Assembly: GCF_004919685.1 (NCBI RefSeq)
Contig: NZ_SMYZ01000036.1
Coordinates: 1 to 64,000, forward strand
Direction of reading: 5' to 3'
DNA: 64,000 nucleotides
Source of the DNA: Mesorhizobium norvegicum
Lineage (GTDB): Bacteria > Pseudomonadota > Alphaproteobacteria > Rhizobiales > Rhizobiaceae
Shown: positions 28,819-36,693 of the stretch, in pieces
How positions within the stretch are numbered: the first letter of the stretch is position 1
How the letters are laid out: every line of letters starts with the position of its first letter
The notes under the pieces: generated by a model
The model's input: the letters and a program-made list of their open reading frames with translations, nothing else
Databases searched by the model: none
Told to the model about the DNA's origin: nothing
Made by a program: the position numbers and the translations under genes

Positions 28819-29829
28819 ATGAAGATCCTGTGCGCCAACTGGCAAGCCGCCGACGAAGCCGAACTCGAGCGCGAGCACTATCCCGACATCGAGCTCATCC
28901 TCGCCAGATCGACCAATGACAAGGCCGCCAGTCTCGATCCGGCTGTCTGCGAGACGGTCGATGCCGTCATCAACTATTCGCCCACCCACAACGTCGCCGC
29001 CACCCCGACTGCTTTCCCAAAGGCGCGGATCGCCGTGCGCTCCGGCGTCGGCTTCGACAACATCGACACGGCGGGCTGGGGGGCGCGCGGGATTCCCGCC
29101 TGCAACGTACCGGACTACGGCACAACGGAAGTCGCCGACCACGCCATCGGCCTGATGCTGGCGCTGACGCGCGGCACCTCCGCCTATGGCGCGGAGCTTG
29201 CCGGCCATGGCACCGAGGGCTGGCATTTCTCCAAGGCGCCGCTGGTGCGTAGGCACAAGGGCGCCACCTTCGGCATTGTCGGGCTCGGCCGCATCGGGCT
29301 GGCCACAGCCCGCCGCGCCGCCGCCTTCGACATGAAGGTGGTGTTCTACGACCCGCATCTTCTGTCCGGCGTCGACCTGTCGACCGGCTATGAGCGGGTC
29401 CATTCGCTGGCCGAGCTGATGGGGCGGGCGGATGTGGTCAGCGTCCACACGCCGCTGAGCGAGGAAACCCGCAAGCTGCTTGGCGCGGCCGCCTTCGCCA
29501 CCGCCAAGCCCGGGCTTGTGCTCATCAACACCGCGCGCGGCCCGATCGTCGATCTCGACGCGCTGGAAGCCGCGATGCGCAAGGGCACAGTCGCGGGAGC
29601 CGGACTGGACGTGCTGCCCAACGAACCCGGCGATCTCGACCATCCGTTGCTGGCGGCATGGCGCCGCCGCGAGCCGTGGATCGCCAACCGGCTGATCGTC
29701 ACCCCGCACGCGGCCTTCTACAGCCCGGCATCGATGCGCGATCTCAGGTTGAAATCGATCGAGGTCGTGCACGCCTATCTCGCCGAGGGCCGGCTCACCA
29801 ACTGCGTCAATTCTGAGTATCTCAAATGA
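28819..29829 (+). CDS. D-isomer 2-hydroxyacid dehydrogenase
   Basis: A 336-residue NAD-dependent dehydrogenase of the phosphoglycerate-dehydrogenase/CtBP type. It shows the substrate loop SGVGFDNIDTAGWGARGIP, dinucleotide motif GIVGLGRIGLATARR and the catalytic triad Arg (NTARGPIVD), Glu (LPNEPGD) and His (VTPHAAFYS). It reduces a 2-keto acid or oxidises the D-2-hydroxy acid. It sits 28 bases after the E1 fusion and overlaps the E2-like gene by four bases (ATGA), so it is co-translated with a 2-oxoacid dehydrogenase. It may supply or drain that complex's 2-oxo acid; this is inference. Confidence 0.9.
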   Translation: MKILCANWQAADEAELEREHYPDIELILARSTNDKAASLDPAVCETVDAVINYSPTHNVAATPTAFPKARIAVRSGVGFDNIDTAGWGARGIPACNVPDYGTTEVADHAIGLMLALTRGTSAYGAELAGHGTEGWHFSKAPLVRRHKGATFGIVGLGRIGLATARRAAAFDMKVVFYDPHLLSGVDLSTGYERVHSLAELMGRADVVSVHTPLSEETRKLLGAAAFATAKPGLVLINTARGPIVDLDALEAAMRKGTVAGAGLDVLPNEPGDLDHPLLAAWRRREPWIANRLIVTPHAAFYSPASMRDLRLKSIEVVHAYLAEGRLTNCVNSEYLK

Positions 29830-30542
29830 ACATGGCGGTGGCGCAGACACCGCGGCTGGCTGTTTCTCCCTATGCACGCCGCCTGGCGCGCGAGCGCGCT
29901 CTCCCGCTCGAAACCCTTCGCGGCAGTGGTCCCGGCGGGCGCATCCTGGCAGCCGATGTGCTGGGCTTCGTTCCGGCCGCCGCGCCCGTAAATCTGCCTG
30001 ACATCGTCGCCTCTTCTGTTGCGGCTCCCCGCATTGCCGCCTTTGCGGCGTCGGTCGCGCTGACCGCGCTGCGAGACCTGCTGGCCGCGCTGGAGAGCAC
30101 GGGGAGAGCGTTCGACATCGACGACGTGCTGCTGCGCGCGGCGGGTCGTGTATGCGTTGAGATCCCGGATGCCGCCAAGGTCGGCGACATGCCGCTGGCG
30201 CTGGAATTGGCGGGCCGGCAGGTGGTGTTTGCGACCGTCCCCGAGATGCCCCTGACGTCGCTGCGCACAACGCGGCTTGCAGCTCTGGCCGACAGTCGCG
30301 ATGACGCGGAAATGCCGGCGCTGCTTTCCATCCGCCTGCTGCCGGCGAGCGACATCCGGCCGCTGATGCTGCCGCTCCTGCCGGGCCGCGCCATGCGTCT
30401 GGCCGTCTCCATCAGCACCGCAGGTGACCATGCCGAATGCCTGCTGACGGCAGATACGGCAAGCGTTGATGAGATCACCGCCGCAGCGTGGCTCGCCGCC
30501 CTGAAATCGGCGATCGAACACCCGCTCCGGCTCTTCGTCTGA
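29826..30542 (+). CDS. E2-like protein: E3-binding domain plus degenerate acyltransferase domain, no lipoyl domain
   Basis: A 238-residue protein. Residues 9-45 (AVSPYARRLARERALPLETL, then GSGPGGRILAADVLGF) are a clear peripheral subunit-binding domain of dihydrolipoamide acyltransferases. An Ala/Pro linker is followed by a divergent catalytic-type domain (residues 70-238). There is no N-terminal lipoyl domain. The C-terminal HxxxDG catalytic motif is replaced by ADTASVDEITAAAWL, so the active-site His is missing. It may be a scaffold that recruits E1 or E3 rather than an active transacylase. ATG 29826 overlaps the previous stop; ATG 29832 is also possible. A normal E2 is about 400 residues or more. 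Confidence 0.8.
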   Translation: MNMAVAQTPRLAVSPYARRLARERALPLETLRGSGPGGRILAADVLGFVPAAAPVNLPDIVASSVAAPRIAAFAASVALTALRDLLAALESTGRAFDIDDVLLRAAGRVCVEIPDAAKVGDMPLALELAGRQVVFATVPEMPLTSLRTTRLAALADSRDDAEMPALLSIRLLPASDIRPLMLPLLPGRAMRLAVSISTAGDHAECLLTADTASVDEITAAAWLAALKSAIEHPLRLFV

Positions 30543-30640
30543 GGCGGTTGATGGTCATCGGCGTTGGCTTTTGGCTTTGTGCATGTCGTTATCCCAAAAC
30601 CGGAGCCACTTTTGAGCGACACGCATAGCCTCGGGCCAAA

Positions 30641-30660
30641 GAAGCTATTATAAAAGCTTC
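30641..30660. promoter_or_regulatory. AT-rich operator-like site D, before the GntR gene
   Basis: GAAGCTATTATAAAAGCTTC is an almost perfect 20-base palindrome. It ends about 20 bases before the gntR-family start, a position fit for autorepression. It shares GCTATTATAA with sites A, C, E and G. Confidence 0.65.
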
Positions 30661-30681
30661 GACACAGGCGCGACGAGGCTC

Positions 30682-31452
30682 ATGGATAACTCCGTTCCCA
30701 CCATCGACAGTCTTCCCCGGCGCACGCTCGGCCGCTCGAACGGGCCGCTGTATCGCCAGCTCGCCGACATCCTGCGCGAGCCGATCGGCAACGGCACCTT
30801 CCCCGTCGGCGGCGAACTGCCGAAGGAAGCGACCATTGCCGAGCACTTTGGTGTCAGCCTGATCACGGTGCGGCAAGCGTTGCGAGACCTCGAGGCCGAC
30901 GGGCTGATCAGAAAACGGTCGGCGAAGCCGGCTGTGGTCACGGCACGCAATCCGTCGGTCAATCTGAGCTGGAAATTCAAGAATTTCGCCGACATGGCGG
31001 CCTTCACCAAGGACGCGCAACTGACGGTGAAATCCTATCGCAAGGAGGTTTCCCCCGTGCTCCAACGCCATTTCGGTATGGCCAAGGACGAGGCGGGTTA
31101 CTGCCTTCGCGGCATCCTGTCGGTGGGCGAGCAGAAGAAGGCGCAGATCACCAGCTATTTCCCGCCTGCTGTCGGAGCGAAGCTGAAGCGGGACGATTTT
31201 TCCGACGTGCTGATCTTTCGCTCGGTGCAACGGCATCTCGGCCTTCGGCTGGACGTCGCGCATGTCACGGTCCGCGCCGAGATCGCCGACGAGGCCATCG
31301 CCGAAGACCTCGGCGTCGCGCTGGGCAGTGCGGTCCTGAGCGTGGAGATGCTCTATCAGTCGGCCGACCAGCAGAGCATCGAGTTCACCATTGCGCGGCA
31401 TCCGGCCGATCTCTTCAGCATCAGCTACGACGCGCCGAACGATCTGGCCTGA
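30682..31452 (+). CDS. GntR-family regulator with UTRA ligand-binding domain (HutC type)
   Basis: A 256-residue regulator. The N-terminal winged helix (YRQLADILREPIGNGTFPVG, ELPKEATIAEHFGVSLITVR and ALRDLEADGLI) is followed by a chorismate-lyase-like UTRA domain (YCLRGILSVGEQKKAQITSY ... IEFTIARHPADLFSISY). Regulators of this type usually repress catabolic genes until a sugar-acid or sugar-phosphate ligand binds. It is encoded at the head of the third transporter cluster and directly after the dehydrogenase cluster. The AT-rich palindrome just before its start recurs before six other units here, so it is the best candidate to bind that set. Confidence 0.88.
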   Translation: MDNSVPTIDSLPRRTLGRSNGPLYRQLADILREPIGNGTFPVGGELPKEATIAEHFGVSLITVRQALRDLEADGLIRKRSAKPAVVTARNPSVNLSWKFKNFADMAAFTKDAQLTVKSYRKEVSPVLQRHFGMAKDEAGYCLRGILSVGEQKKAQITSYFPPAVGAKLKRDDFSDVLIFRSVQRHLGLRLDVAHVTVRAEIADEAIAEDLGVALGSAVLSVEMLYQSADQQSIEFTIARHPADLFSISYDAPNDLA

Positions 31453-31454
31453 GC

Positions 31455-31500
31455 CCGATCGGCGGGGCCGATCGGCCGGCCTGATCGGCAGGCCGATCAG
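31455..31500 (+). terminator. GC-rich hairpin pair after the GntR gene
   Basis: GGCCGATCGGCC and CTGATCGGCAGGCCGATCAG (31481-31500, 9-base arms) are consecutive perfect dyads just after the stop codon. They have no U-run, so they would be a weak or Rho-assisted terminator. Confidence 0.45.
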
Positions 31501-31551
31501 CAGGATTGTCCGCACGGATTTCCCTGTCTCGCCCATGGACAGTTTTATAAA

Positions 31552-31560
31552 ATTATAATA
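31552..31560. promoter_or_regulatory. AT-rich operator-like site E (ATTATAATA)
   Basis: ATTATAATAGCATCAT is the reverse complement of the GATGCTATTATAAT form of the shared site. It is preceded by a second small dyad, TTTTATAAAA (31543-31552). It lies 228 bases before the binding-protein gene at 31788. Confidence 0.55.
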
Positions 31561-31787
31561 GCATCATAGCTAGGATGAAGGCCGTGCCGAAAACCACGAT
31601 CGAACGTGGATGCGCGACCACATCCGCTGCCGAGCATTTGCCTGGGGCATGTCGCCCAAATGTGCGCAGCGGTTCCGGGGTAACGGCATGCACAAAACAA
31701 AGTCTGTCCATAAGGGGGCGTGCCTGGAAGGCACTTGAATAGGCGGCGGCGTTCGCGCAGCCGACAACAACACGGGAGGAGGAAGTC

Positions 31788-32852
31788 ATGAAAGCAGGCG
31801 CATTTTTCGCCGGCCTTGCGGTGATCGCGACGACGTTGCTGTCGATCGATGCCGTGCCGGCCAACGCACAGGACAAGAAGCCCTACACTATCTATCTCTC
31901 CAACAATTTCGTCGGCAACGACTGGCGCCAGCAGATGCTGCGCAGCGCCGACATCGCGGTCAAGAAACCGCCGCTGGCCGGTCGTGTCGATCTGAAGGTC
32001 GAAGTGGTCGAGACCACGGTCCAGGCGCAGATCAATTCCCTCAACAACATCATTCGCAACAAGCCCGACGCCATCATCATCGATGCCGGCTCGGGCGAAG
32101 CGCTCAATCCGACGATCCAGAAGGCTTGCGATGCCGGCATTCTGATCATCGCTTTCGATCAGATCGTCAGCGCCCCCTGCGCCTACACGATGGAGTCCGA
32201 CTGGGGCCGGGCGCCGCGCGTGGAGGCTGAATGGCTGGTCAAGAAACTCGGCGGCAAGGGCAAGATCCTCGTCGATCGCGGGCTTGCCGGCGCTCCGATC
32301 TCCGCTCAGTTGCAGGGTGGGTTCGAGGAGGTCATCAAGAAATACCCCGGCATTGAAGTGGTCGGCTATTTTAACGGCGACTATGCGCTGGGACCGGAGC
32401 AGGCCGGCGTCGCCAGCCTGCTGGCGGCCCACCCGCAAGTCGACGCCATCTTCGTCCAGGGCTACGGCGCCGGAGCGCTCAAGGCGCTGCAGGATGCCGG
32501 CCGTCCGATCGTTCCGATCACCGGCAGTCCGTTCAACCTGACGACGACGTCCTGTGCCCAGACGCAAGGCGCCCAGTGCATTCTGGCGCCCAACCCTGCC
32601 TATCTGTCGGCCGAGGCCCTGAAGCTCGCGGTCGAGATCCTCGACGGCAAGAAGCCGGCCGAGAAGAAGATCCTGCTGCGCAATGCCTTCCTCACCACCG
32701 ATCCGGTTCCGTCGGAATTGTACCCCGACGCGGCCATGCAGAAGATCGAGGTCGGCAAGAACGCCTTTCCGGACATGGCTCCCGGTCTGTTTCTTCCGGT
32801 CAGCCCGGACTGGGTTGAAATCACCCCTGCCGAGGCCGCCGGCGCGAAATGA
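31788..32852 (+). CDS. CUT2 sugar ABC transporter substrate-binding protein (copy 1)
   Basis: A 354-residue periplasmic protein with signal peptide ending ANA|QD. The mature part (KKPYTIYLSNNFVGNDWRQQ) and the segments LDRGLAGAPISAQLQ-like, GYFNGDYALGPEQAG and CAQTQGAQCILAPNPAYLS are nearly repeated in the next gene. It belongs to the type 1 periplasmic-binding superfamily, in a branch found with two-permease CUT2 systems. Paired Cys residues near 265-275 may form a disulphide. It has its own AT-rich site, whereas copy 2 has a LacI-type site, suggesting different control of the two copies. Confidence 0.9.
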   Translation: MKAGAFFAGLAVIATTLLSIDAVPANAQDKKPYTIYLSNNFVGNDWRQQMLRSADIAVKKPPLAGRVDLKVEVVETTVQAQINSLNNIIRNKPDAIIIDAGSGEALNPTIQKACDAGILIIAFDQIVSAPCAYTMESDWGRAPRVEAEWLVKKLGGKGKILVDRGLAGAPISAQLQGGFEEVIKKYPGIEVVGYFNGDYALGPEQAGVASLLAAHPQVDAIFVQGYGAGALKALQDAGRPIVPITGSPFNLTTTSCAQTQGAQCILAPNPAYLSAEALKLAVEILDGKKPAEKKILLRNAFLTTDPVPSELYPDAAMQKIEVGKNAFPDMAPGLFLPVSPDWVEITPAEAAGAK

Positions 32853-32931
32853 GCGACGTCTGCCAATCGGCGGCGAAATGGTCGCCTCGAAGCTACCCCA
32901 ATGCGCCTTGGCTTAAATTGACAAGGCGTTT

Positions 32932-32945
32932 TGGTACCGGTATCA
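32932..32945. promoter_or_regulatory. LacI/GntR-type operator TGGTACCGGTATCA
   Basis: The exact reverse complement of the 24955-24968 site, lying about 75 bases before binding-protein copy 2. It would let the gluconate-type LacI regulator (20814) control the transporter together with the dehydratase. Confidence 0.65.
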
Positions 32946-33019
32946 ATTTATGTGCAGCACCCACCAAGATGGCGAAGTCCGTCGCTGGCTGATGCAGGAA
33001 ACACGAAGGAGGAGAGACC

Positions 33020-34087
33020 ATGAAACTGAAGACAGTTTGCATAGGATTGGCAGCTCTTGCCATGTCTGCAATCGCCATCAGCACGGCGCCGAGCCGCGCA
33101 GAGGACAAGAAGCCCTACACCATCTACCTCTCGAATAATTTCGTCGGCAATGACTGGCGCCAGCAGATGGAGCGCGTCGCCACCGTTTCCGTCAACAAGG
33201 GACCGCTGAAGGGTCGCGTCGACCTCAAGATCGAGAATGTCGAGAACACCGTTCAGGCGCAGATCAACTCGCTGAACAACATCATCCGCCAGAAGCCGGA
33301 TGCCATCCTCGTCGATGCCGGTTCGGATTCGGCCTTGAACCCGACCATCAAGAAGGCTTGTGACGCCGGCATCGTCGTCATCAGCTTCGACCAGGTGGTG
33401 ACCGAGCCCTGCGCCTATGCCGTCGCTTCCGACTGGGACCGTATCCCCTCCGTCATGGCCGAGTGGATGGCCACGCAGCTTGGCGGCAAGGGCAACATCA
33501 TCCTCGACCGCGGCCTTGCCGGCGCGCCGATCTCGGCCCAATTGCAGCAGGGCTATGAAAAGGTGCTGGCCAAATATCCCGACATCAAGGTGGTCGGCTA
33601 TTACAACGGCAACTATGCGCTCGGGCCGGAACAGTCCGGCGTAGCGGCACTGCTTGCCGCCAATCCGCAGATCGACGGCATCATGACGCAAGGCTACGGC
33701 TCGGGCGCCATCCAGGCGCTGAAGGATGCCGGCCGGCCGATCGTCCCGGTCGTCGGCTTCTCCTACAATGTAGCCGCCCTTACCTGCGCGCAGACGCAAG
33801 GCGCCAAGTGCATCCTCGGCTCGAATCCGGCCTATCTCTCGTCGGAGGCGATCAAGCTGGCGGTCGACATTCTCGACACCGGCAAGAAGCCGGCTGAGCG
33901 CTCCGTCTCGGTCAAGGGTGACTTCGTCACCACCGATCCGTTCGAGTCGAAGCTTTATCCGGGCACCAAGATGATCAAGATCGCGGTCGGCGAGAATGCC
34001 TTCCCCGACCAGGCGCCCGGCCTGACGCTGCCGATCACGCCCGATTGGGTCGAGATCACCGCTGCGGAAGCCGCCGGTAGCAAGTAA
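33020..34087 (+). CDS. CUT2 sugar ABC transporter substrate-binding protein (copy 2)
   Basis: A 355-residue paralogue of the preceding gene, with most positions identical by eye. The signal peptide ends SRA|ED. It shares KKPYTIYLSNNFVGNDWRQQ, ILDRGLAGAPISAQLQQGYE, LGPEQSGVAALLAANPQIDG and the Cys-containing CAQTQGAKCILGSNPAYLSS. It differs in the N-terminal helix after NDWRQQM and in several pocket-side stretches, so the two may bind related but distinct ligands. The ATPase follows after 68 bases. GGAGGAG precedes the ATG. Confidence 0.9.
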   Translation: MKLKTVCIGLAALAMSAIAISTAPSRAEDKKPYTIYLSNNFVGNDWRQQMERVATVSVNKGPLKGRVDLKIENVENTVQAQINSLNNIIRQKPDAILVDAGSDSALNPTIKKACDAGIVVISFDQVVTEPCAYAVASDWDRIPSVMAEWMATQLGGKGNIILDRGLAGAPISAQLQQGYEKVLAKYPDIKVVGYYNGNYALGPEQSGVAALLAANPQIDGIMTQGYGSGAIQALKDAGRPIVPVVGFSYNVAALTCAQTQGAKCILGSNPAYLSSEAIKLAVDILDTGKKPAERSVSVKGDFVTTDPFESKLYPGTKMIKIAVGENAFPDQAPGLTLPITPDWVEITAAEAAGSK

Positions 34088-34155
34088 GCTCCTGTGACCA
34101 CGACCCTGTCTCCCGGCACCGCACGATGTCGGGAGAGCTTTTCGAAGGCGCATTC

Positions 34156-35658
34156 ATGGATCTCGTCACCGTCAAAGGCCTGTCCAAACGCTATGGCGGC
34201 ATTGTCGCGCTGAGCGAGGCGACATTCAGTGCCCGCGCCGGCGAGGTACACGCACTGCTCGGCGAGAATGGCGCCGGAAAGAGCACCTTCATCCAGATCC
34301 TGTCCGGCGCGGTGCGGCATGATGGCGGCTCGATCCTGGTCGACGGTCAGGATTATCGTCCCGCCAATCCGGATGCTGCCCAGGCGCGCGGCATCGCCGC
34401 CGTCTTCCAGGAACTGTCGCTGATCCCCGACCTCAGCGTCGAGCAGAACATCTGGTTTCGCCACGAACCAAGGACGTTTCTGCGCACCGTGAATCGCACG
34501 GAGATGCGCCGCAAGACGCTGGCGCTGCTCGACAAGTACAATTTCCCGAGCCTCCGTCCCGAGCAGGAATTACGCCGGCTGACGCTGGCCGAACGTCAGA
34601 TTGTCGAGATCGCCAAGGGGTTGGCCAAGGATCCGCGCATCCTGATCCTCGATGAGGCGACCTCGGCGCTGCCCGCGCGCGAAGCCGAATGGCTGCTCAA
34701 GCTCACCCGGCAACTGGCTGCCGAGGGCAGGCTGGTCATCTTCATCTCGCACCGCATGGCCGAGGTGCGCGCTATCGCCGACCGGCTGACCATCTTCCGC
34801 AATGGCAGCACCATCGCCGTGCATGAGGCCAACGCCGTCTCGGACAACGAGATCGTCACCCAGATGATCGGCAGGCATCTCGACCGGCTCTACCCCGAGC
34901 GCATTGCCACAGCGACCGATCGCATCGCGCTCAGCGTCAAGGGTTTTTCCAGCGGCAGCCGGCTCTCCGGTGTCGATTTTGCCTTGCGCGAGGGCGAGGT
35001 GCTCGGTGTCGGCGGCCTGCAAGGCCATGGCCAGCGCGAACTGTTCCAGTCGCTGTTCGGCGCCAGCAAGGCGAGCGGCACCGTCGAACTGTGGGGCAAG
35101 CCGGTTTCGATCGGCAATCCACGCCAGGCGCTGACCGGCAAGGACGGAATCGCGCTGGTGCCGGAGGACCGGCGCGGGCAGGGCCTGCTTCTGACCAAAA
35201 GCGTGCGCGAGAACCTGACCTTGTCGGTGATCAAGCGCTTCACCGAAAACGGCTTGCTGAGCCGGCAAAAGGAAGCCGCCCTGGTCAAGGAGATGGTCGA
35301 TTTCCTGCGCATCAAGGCCGGCACGCCGGAACAGCTTGCCGGCACCCTGTCCGGCGGCAACCAGCAGAAGGTGATCTTCGGCAAGATGCTCTTGACGCAA
35401 GCGCGCGTGCTCTTGCTCTACGACCCGACGCGCGGCGTCGATGTCGGCACCAAGGGCGAGATATTCCAGCTGATGCGGGATCTCGCGGCCAAGGGCTATG
35501 CGATCCTGTTCCATTCGAGCGACATGCCGGAACTCGTCCATGTCGCCGACCGCGTGCTGGTGATGCGAAACGGCGGCATCGCAGCCACTCTGGAGGGTGA
35601 CCGTATCTCGGAAGCAAGCATTTTGCGCGCCGCCATGCTTGAAAGCGAGGCGGCCTGA
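34156..35658 (+). CDS. CUT2 sugar ABC transporter, duplicated ATPase
   Basis: A protein of about 500 residues with two nucleotide-binding domains. Domain 1 has GENGAGKSTF, signature-like RLTLAERQIVEIAKG and Walker B LILDEATSALP. Domain 2 has a very degenerate Walker A (GGLQGHGQRELF) and a good signature (TLSGGNQQKVIFGK), but its Walker B reads LLLYDPTRGVD, without the usual catalytic Glu. The second site is therefore probably not hydrolytic. ATG 34156 follows GAAGG by eight bases; the frame is open from 34126. It sits four bases before the first permease. Confidence 0.9.
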   Translation: MDLVTVKGLSKRYGGIVALSEATFSARAGEVHALLGENGAGKSTFIQILSGAVRHDGGSILVDGQDYRPANPDAAQARGIAAVFQELSLIPDLSVEQNIWFRHEPRTFLRTVNRTEMRRKTLALLDKYNFPSLRPEQELRRLTLAERQIVEIAKGLAKDPRILILDEATSALPAREAEWLLKLTRQLAAEGRLVIFISHRMAEVRAIADRLTIFRNGSTIAVHEANAVSDNEIVTQMIGRHLDRLYPERIATATDRIALSVKGFSSGSRLSGVDFALREGEVLGVGGLQGHGQRELFQSLFGASKASGTVELWGKPVSIGNPRQALTGKDGIALVPEDRRGQGLLLTKSVRENLTLSVIKRFTENGLLSRQKEAALVKEMVDFLRIKAGTPEQLAGTLSGGNQQKVIFGKMLLTQARVLLLYDPTRGVDVGTKGEIFQLMRDLAAKGYAILFHSSDMPELVHVADRVLVMRNGGIAATLEGDRISEASILRAAMLESEAA

Positions 35659-35661
35659 GCC

Positions 35662-36693
35662 ATGGTGATGTCAGTCGCAGAGAGACCTGTTGAGATGGCG
35701 CAAAGGCCAGCCGAAATGAAACCCGCCTGGCAGGGCATCGATTGGCGCGGCCGCGCGCTCGACCGCGCGCCATTCCTGGTCGCCTGCCTGATGCTGGCCT
35801 TGATCGTTGCCATCTATGGCAGCCTGCAGTCCGGTGTCTTCTCGCTGGACGAGATCAACCTCGACACGGCGGCGGCGATGACGCTGATGCTGGCGGCAAC
35901 CGGCCAGACCATCGTGCTGGTGCGCGGCGGCATCGACCTGTCGATCGGCGGCATGATCAGCCTCGGCACGGTGATCGCGGCAACGCGCTTCACCGACGAT
36001 CCGTCGACCGTCGCTATGTGGACTCTTGTCATTCTGGCCCTCGGCTTCCTGATCGGCGCGTTCAATGGCCTGCTGATCTCGCTGCTCAAGCTGCAGCCTT
36101 TCCTGGTCACGCTCGCCACCTGGTCGATCCTCAACGGCGTCGCGATGATCATCCTGCCGACCGATGGCGGCAGCGTTCCCGGCTGGTGGGTCGGCTTCGG
36201 CTATGCCCAGCTGTTCGGCCTGACCAGCCCGGTCTGGATGCTGCTGGCCCTGCTGCTGTTCTGGTGGTGGTTCCGGGCGACGCGCGTCGGCGTCACCATC
36301 CAGGCGACAGGCTCCAATGAAAAGTCGGCGTTCCTGTCGGGCGTCTCGATCACGCGGGTCAATGTCATCACCTATGGTCTTTCAGGCCTGTTCGCCGCGG
36401 GTGCGGCACTCTATCTGACGACGCAGACCGGCGCCGGCTCGCCGACCATCGGCAAGGACTACATCCTGCCTTCGGTGGCGGCAGCGGTCATCGGCGGCGT
36501 CAGCCTGTTCGGCGGCCGCGGACATCTCGCCGGCACCCTGATCGGCGCTTTCGTGCTGACCCTCATCGGCAATCTGGTCTTCGTCCTGCATGTGTCGAGC
36601 TACTGGCAGCCGGTGGCATCGGGCGTCATTCTGCTGCTCTCGGTGCTGGCCAGTTCCGTCGCCGAAAAGGCCGCAAGGAACCGTGTCCAATGA
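35662..36693 (+). CDS. CUT2 sugar ABC transporter permease 1
   Basis: A 343-residue RbsC-family membrane protein with about nine helices: LAATGQTIVLVRGGIDLSIG, GAFNGLLISLLKLQPFLVTL and VAAAVIGGVSLFGGRG. About 30 hydrophilic N-terminal residues precede the first helix. The stop overlaps the start of permease 2 (ATGA). Two different permeases imply a heterodimeric channel. Confidence 0.92.
   Translation: MVMSVAERPVEMAQRPAEMKPAWQGIDWRGRALDRAPFLVACLMLALIVAIYGSLQSGVFSLDEINLDTAAAMTLMLAATGQTIVLVRGGIDLSIGGMISLGTVIAATRFTDDPSTVAMWTLVILALGFLIGAFNGLLISLLKLQPFLVTLATWSILNGVAMIILPTDGGSVPGWWVGFGYAQLFGLTSPVWMLLALLLFWWWFRATRVGVTIQATGSNEKSAFLSGVSITRVNVITYGLSGLFAAGAALYLTTQTGAGSPTIGKDYILPSVAAAVIGGVSLFGGRGHLAGTLIGAFVLTLIGNLVFVLHVSSYWQPVASGVILLLSVLASSVAEKAARNRVQ

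Larger units (their letters stand above)
31453..31787. other. Intergenic region with GC-rich hairpins and an operator-like site
   Basis: No gene is supported in these 335 bases. The first 50 hold repeated GATCGGC words that fold into hairpins. The middle holds site E, and the last 40 lead into a GGGAGGAGG ribosome-binding site for the binding protein at 31788. Confidence 0.6.
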
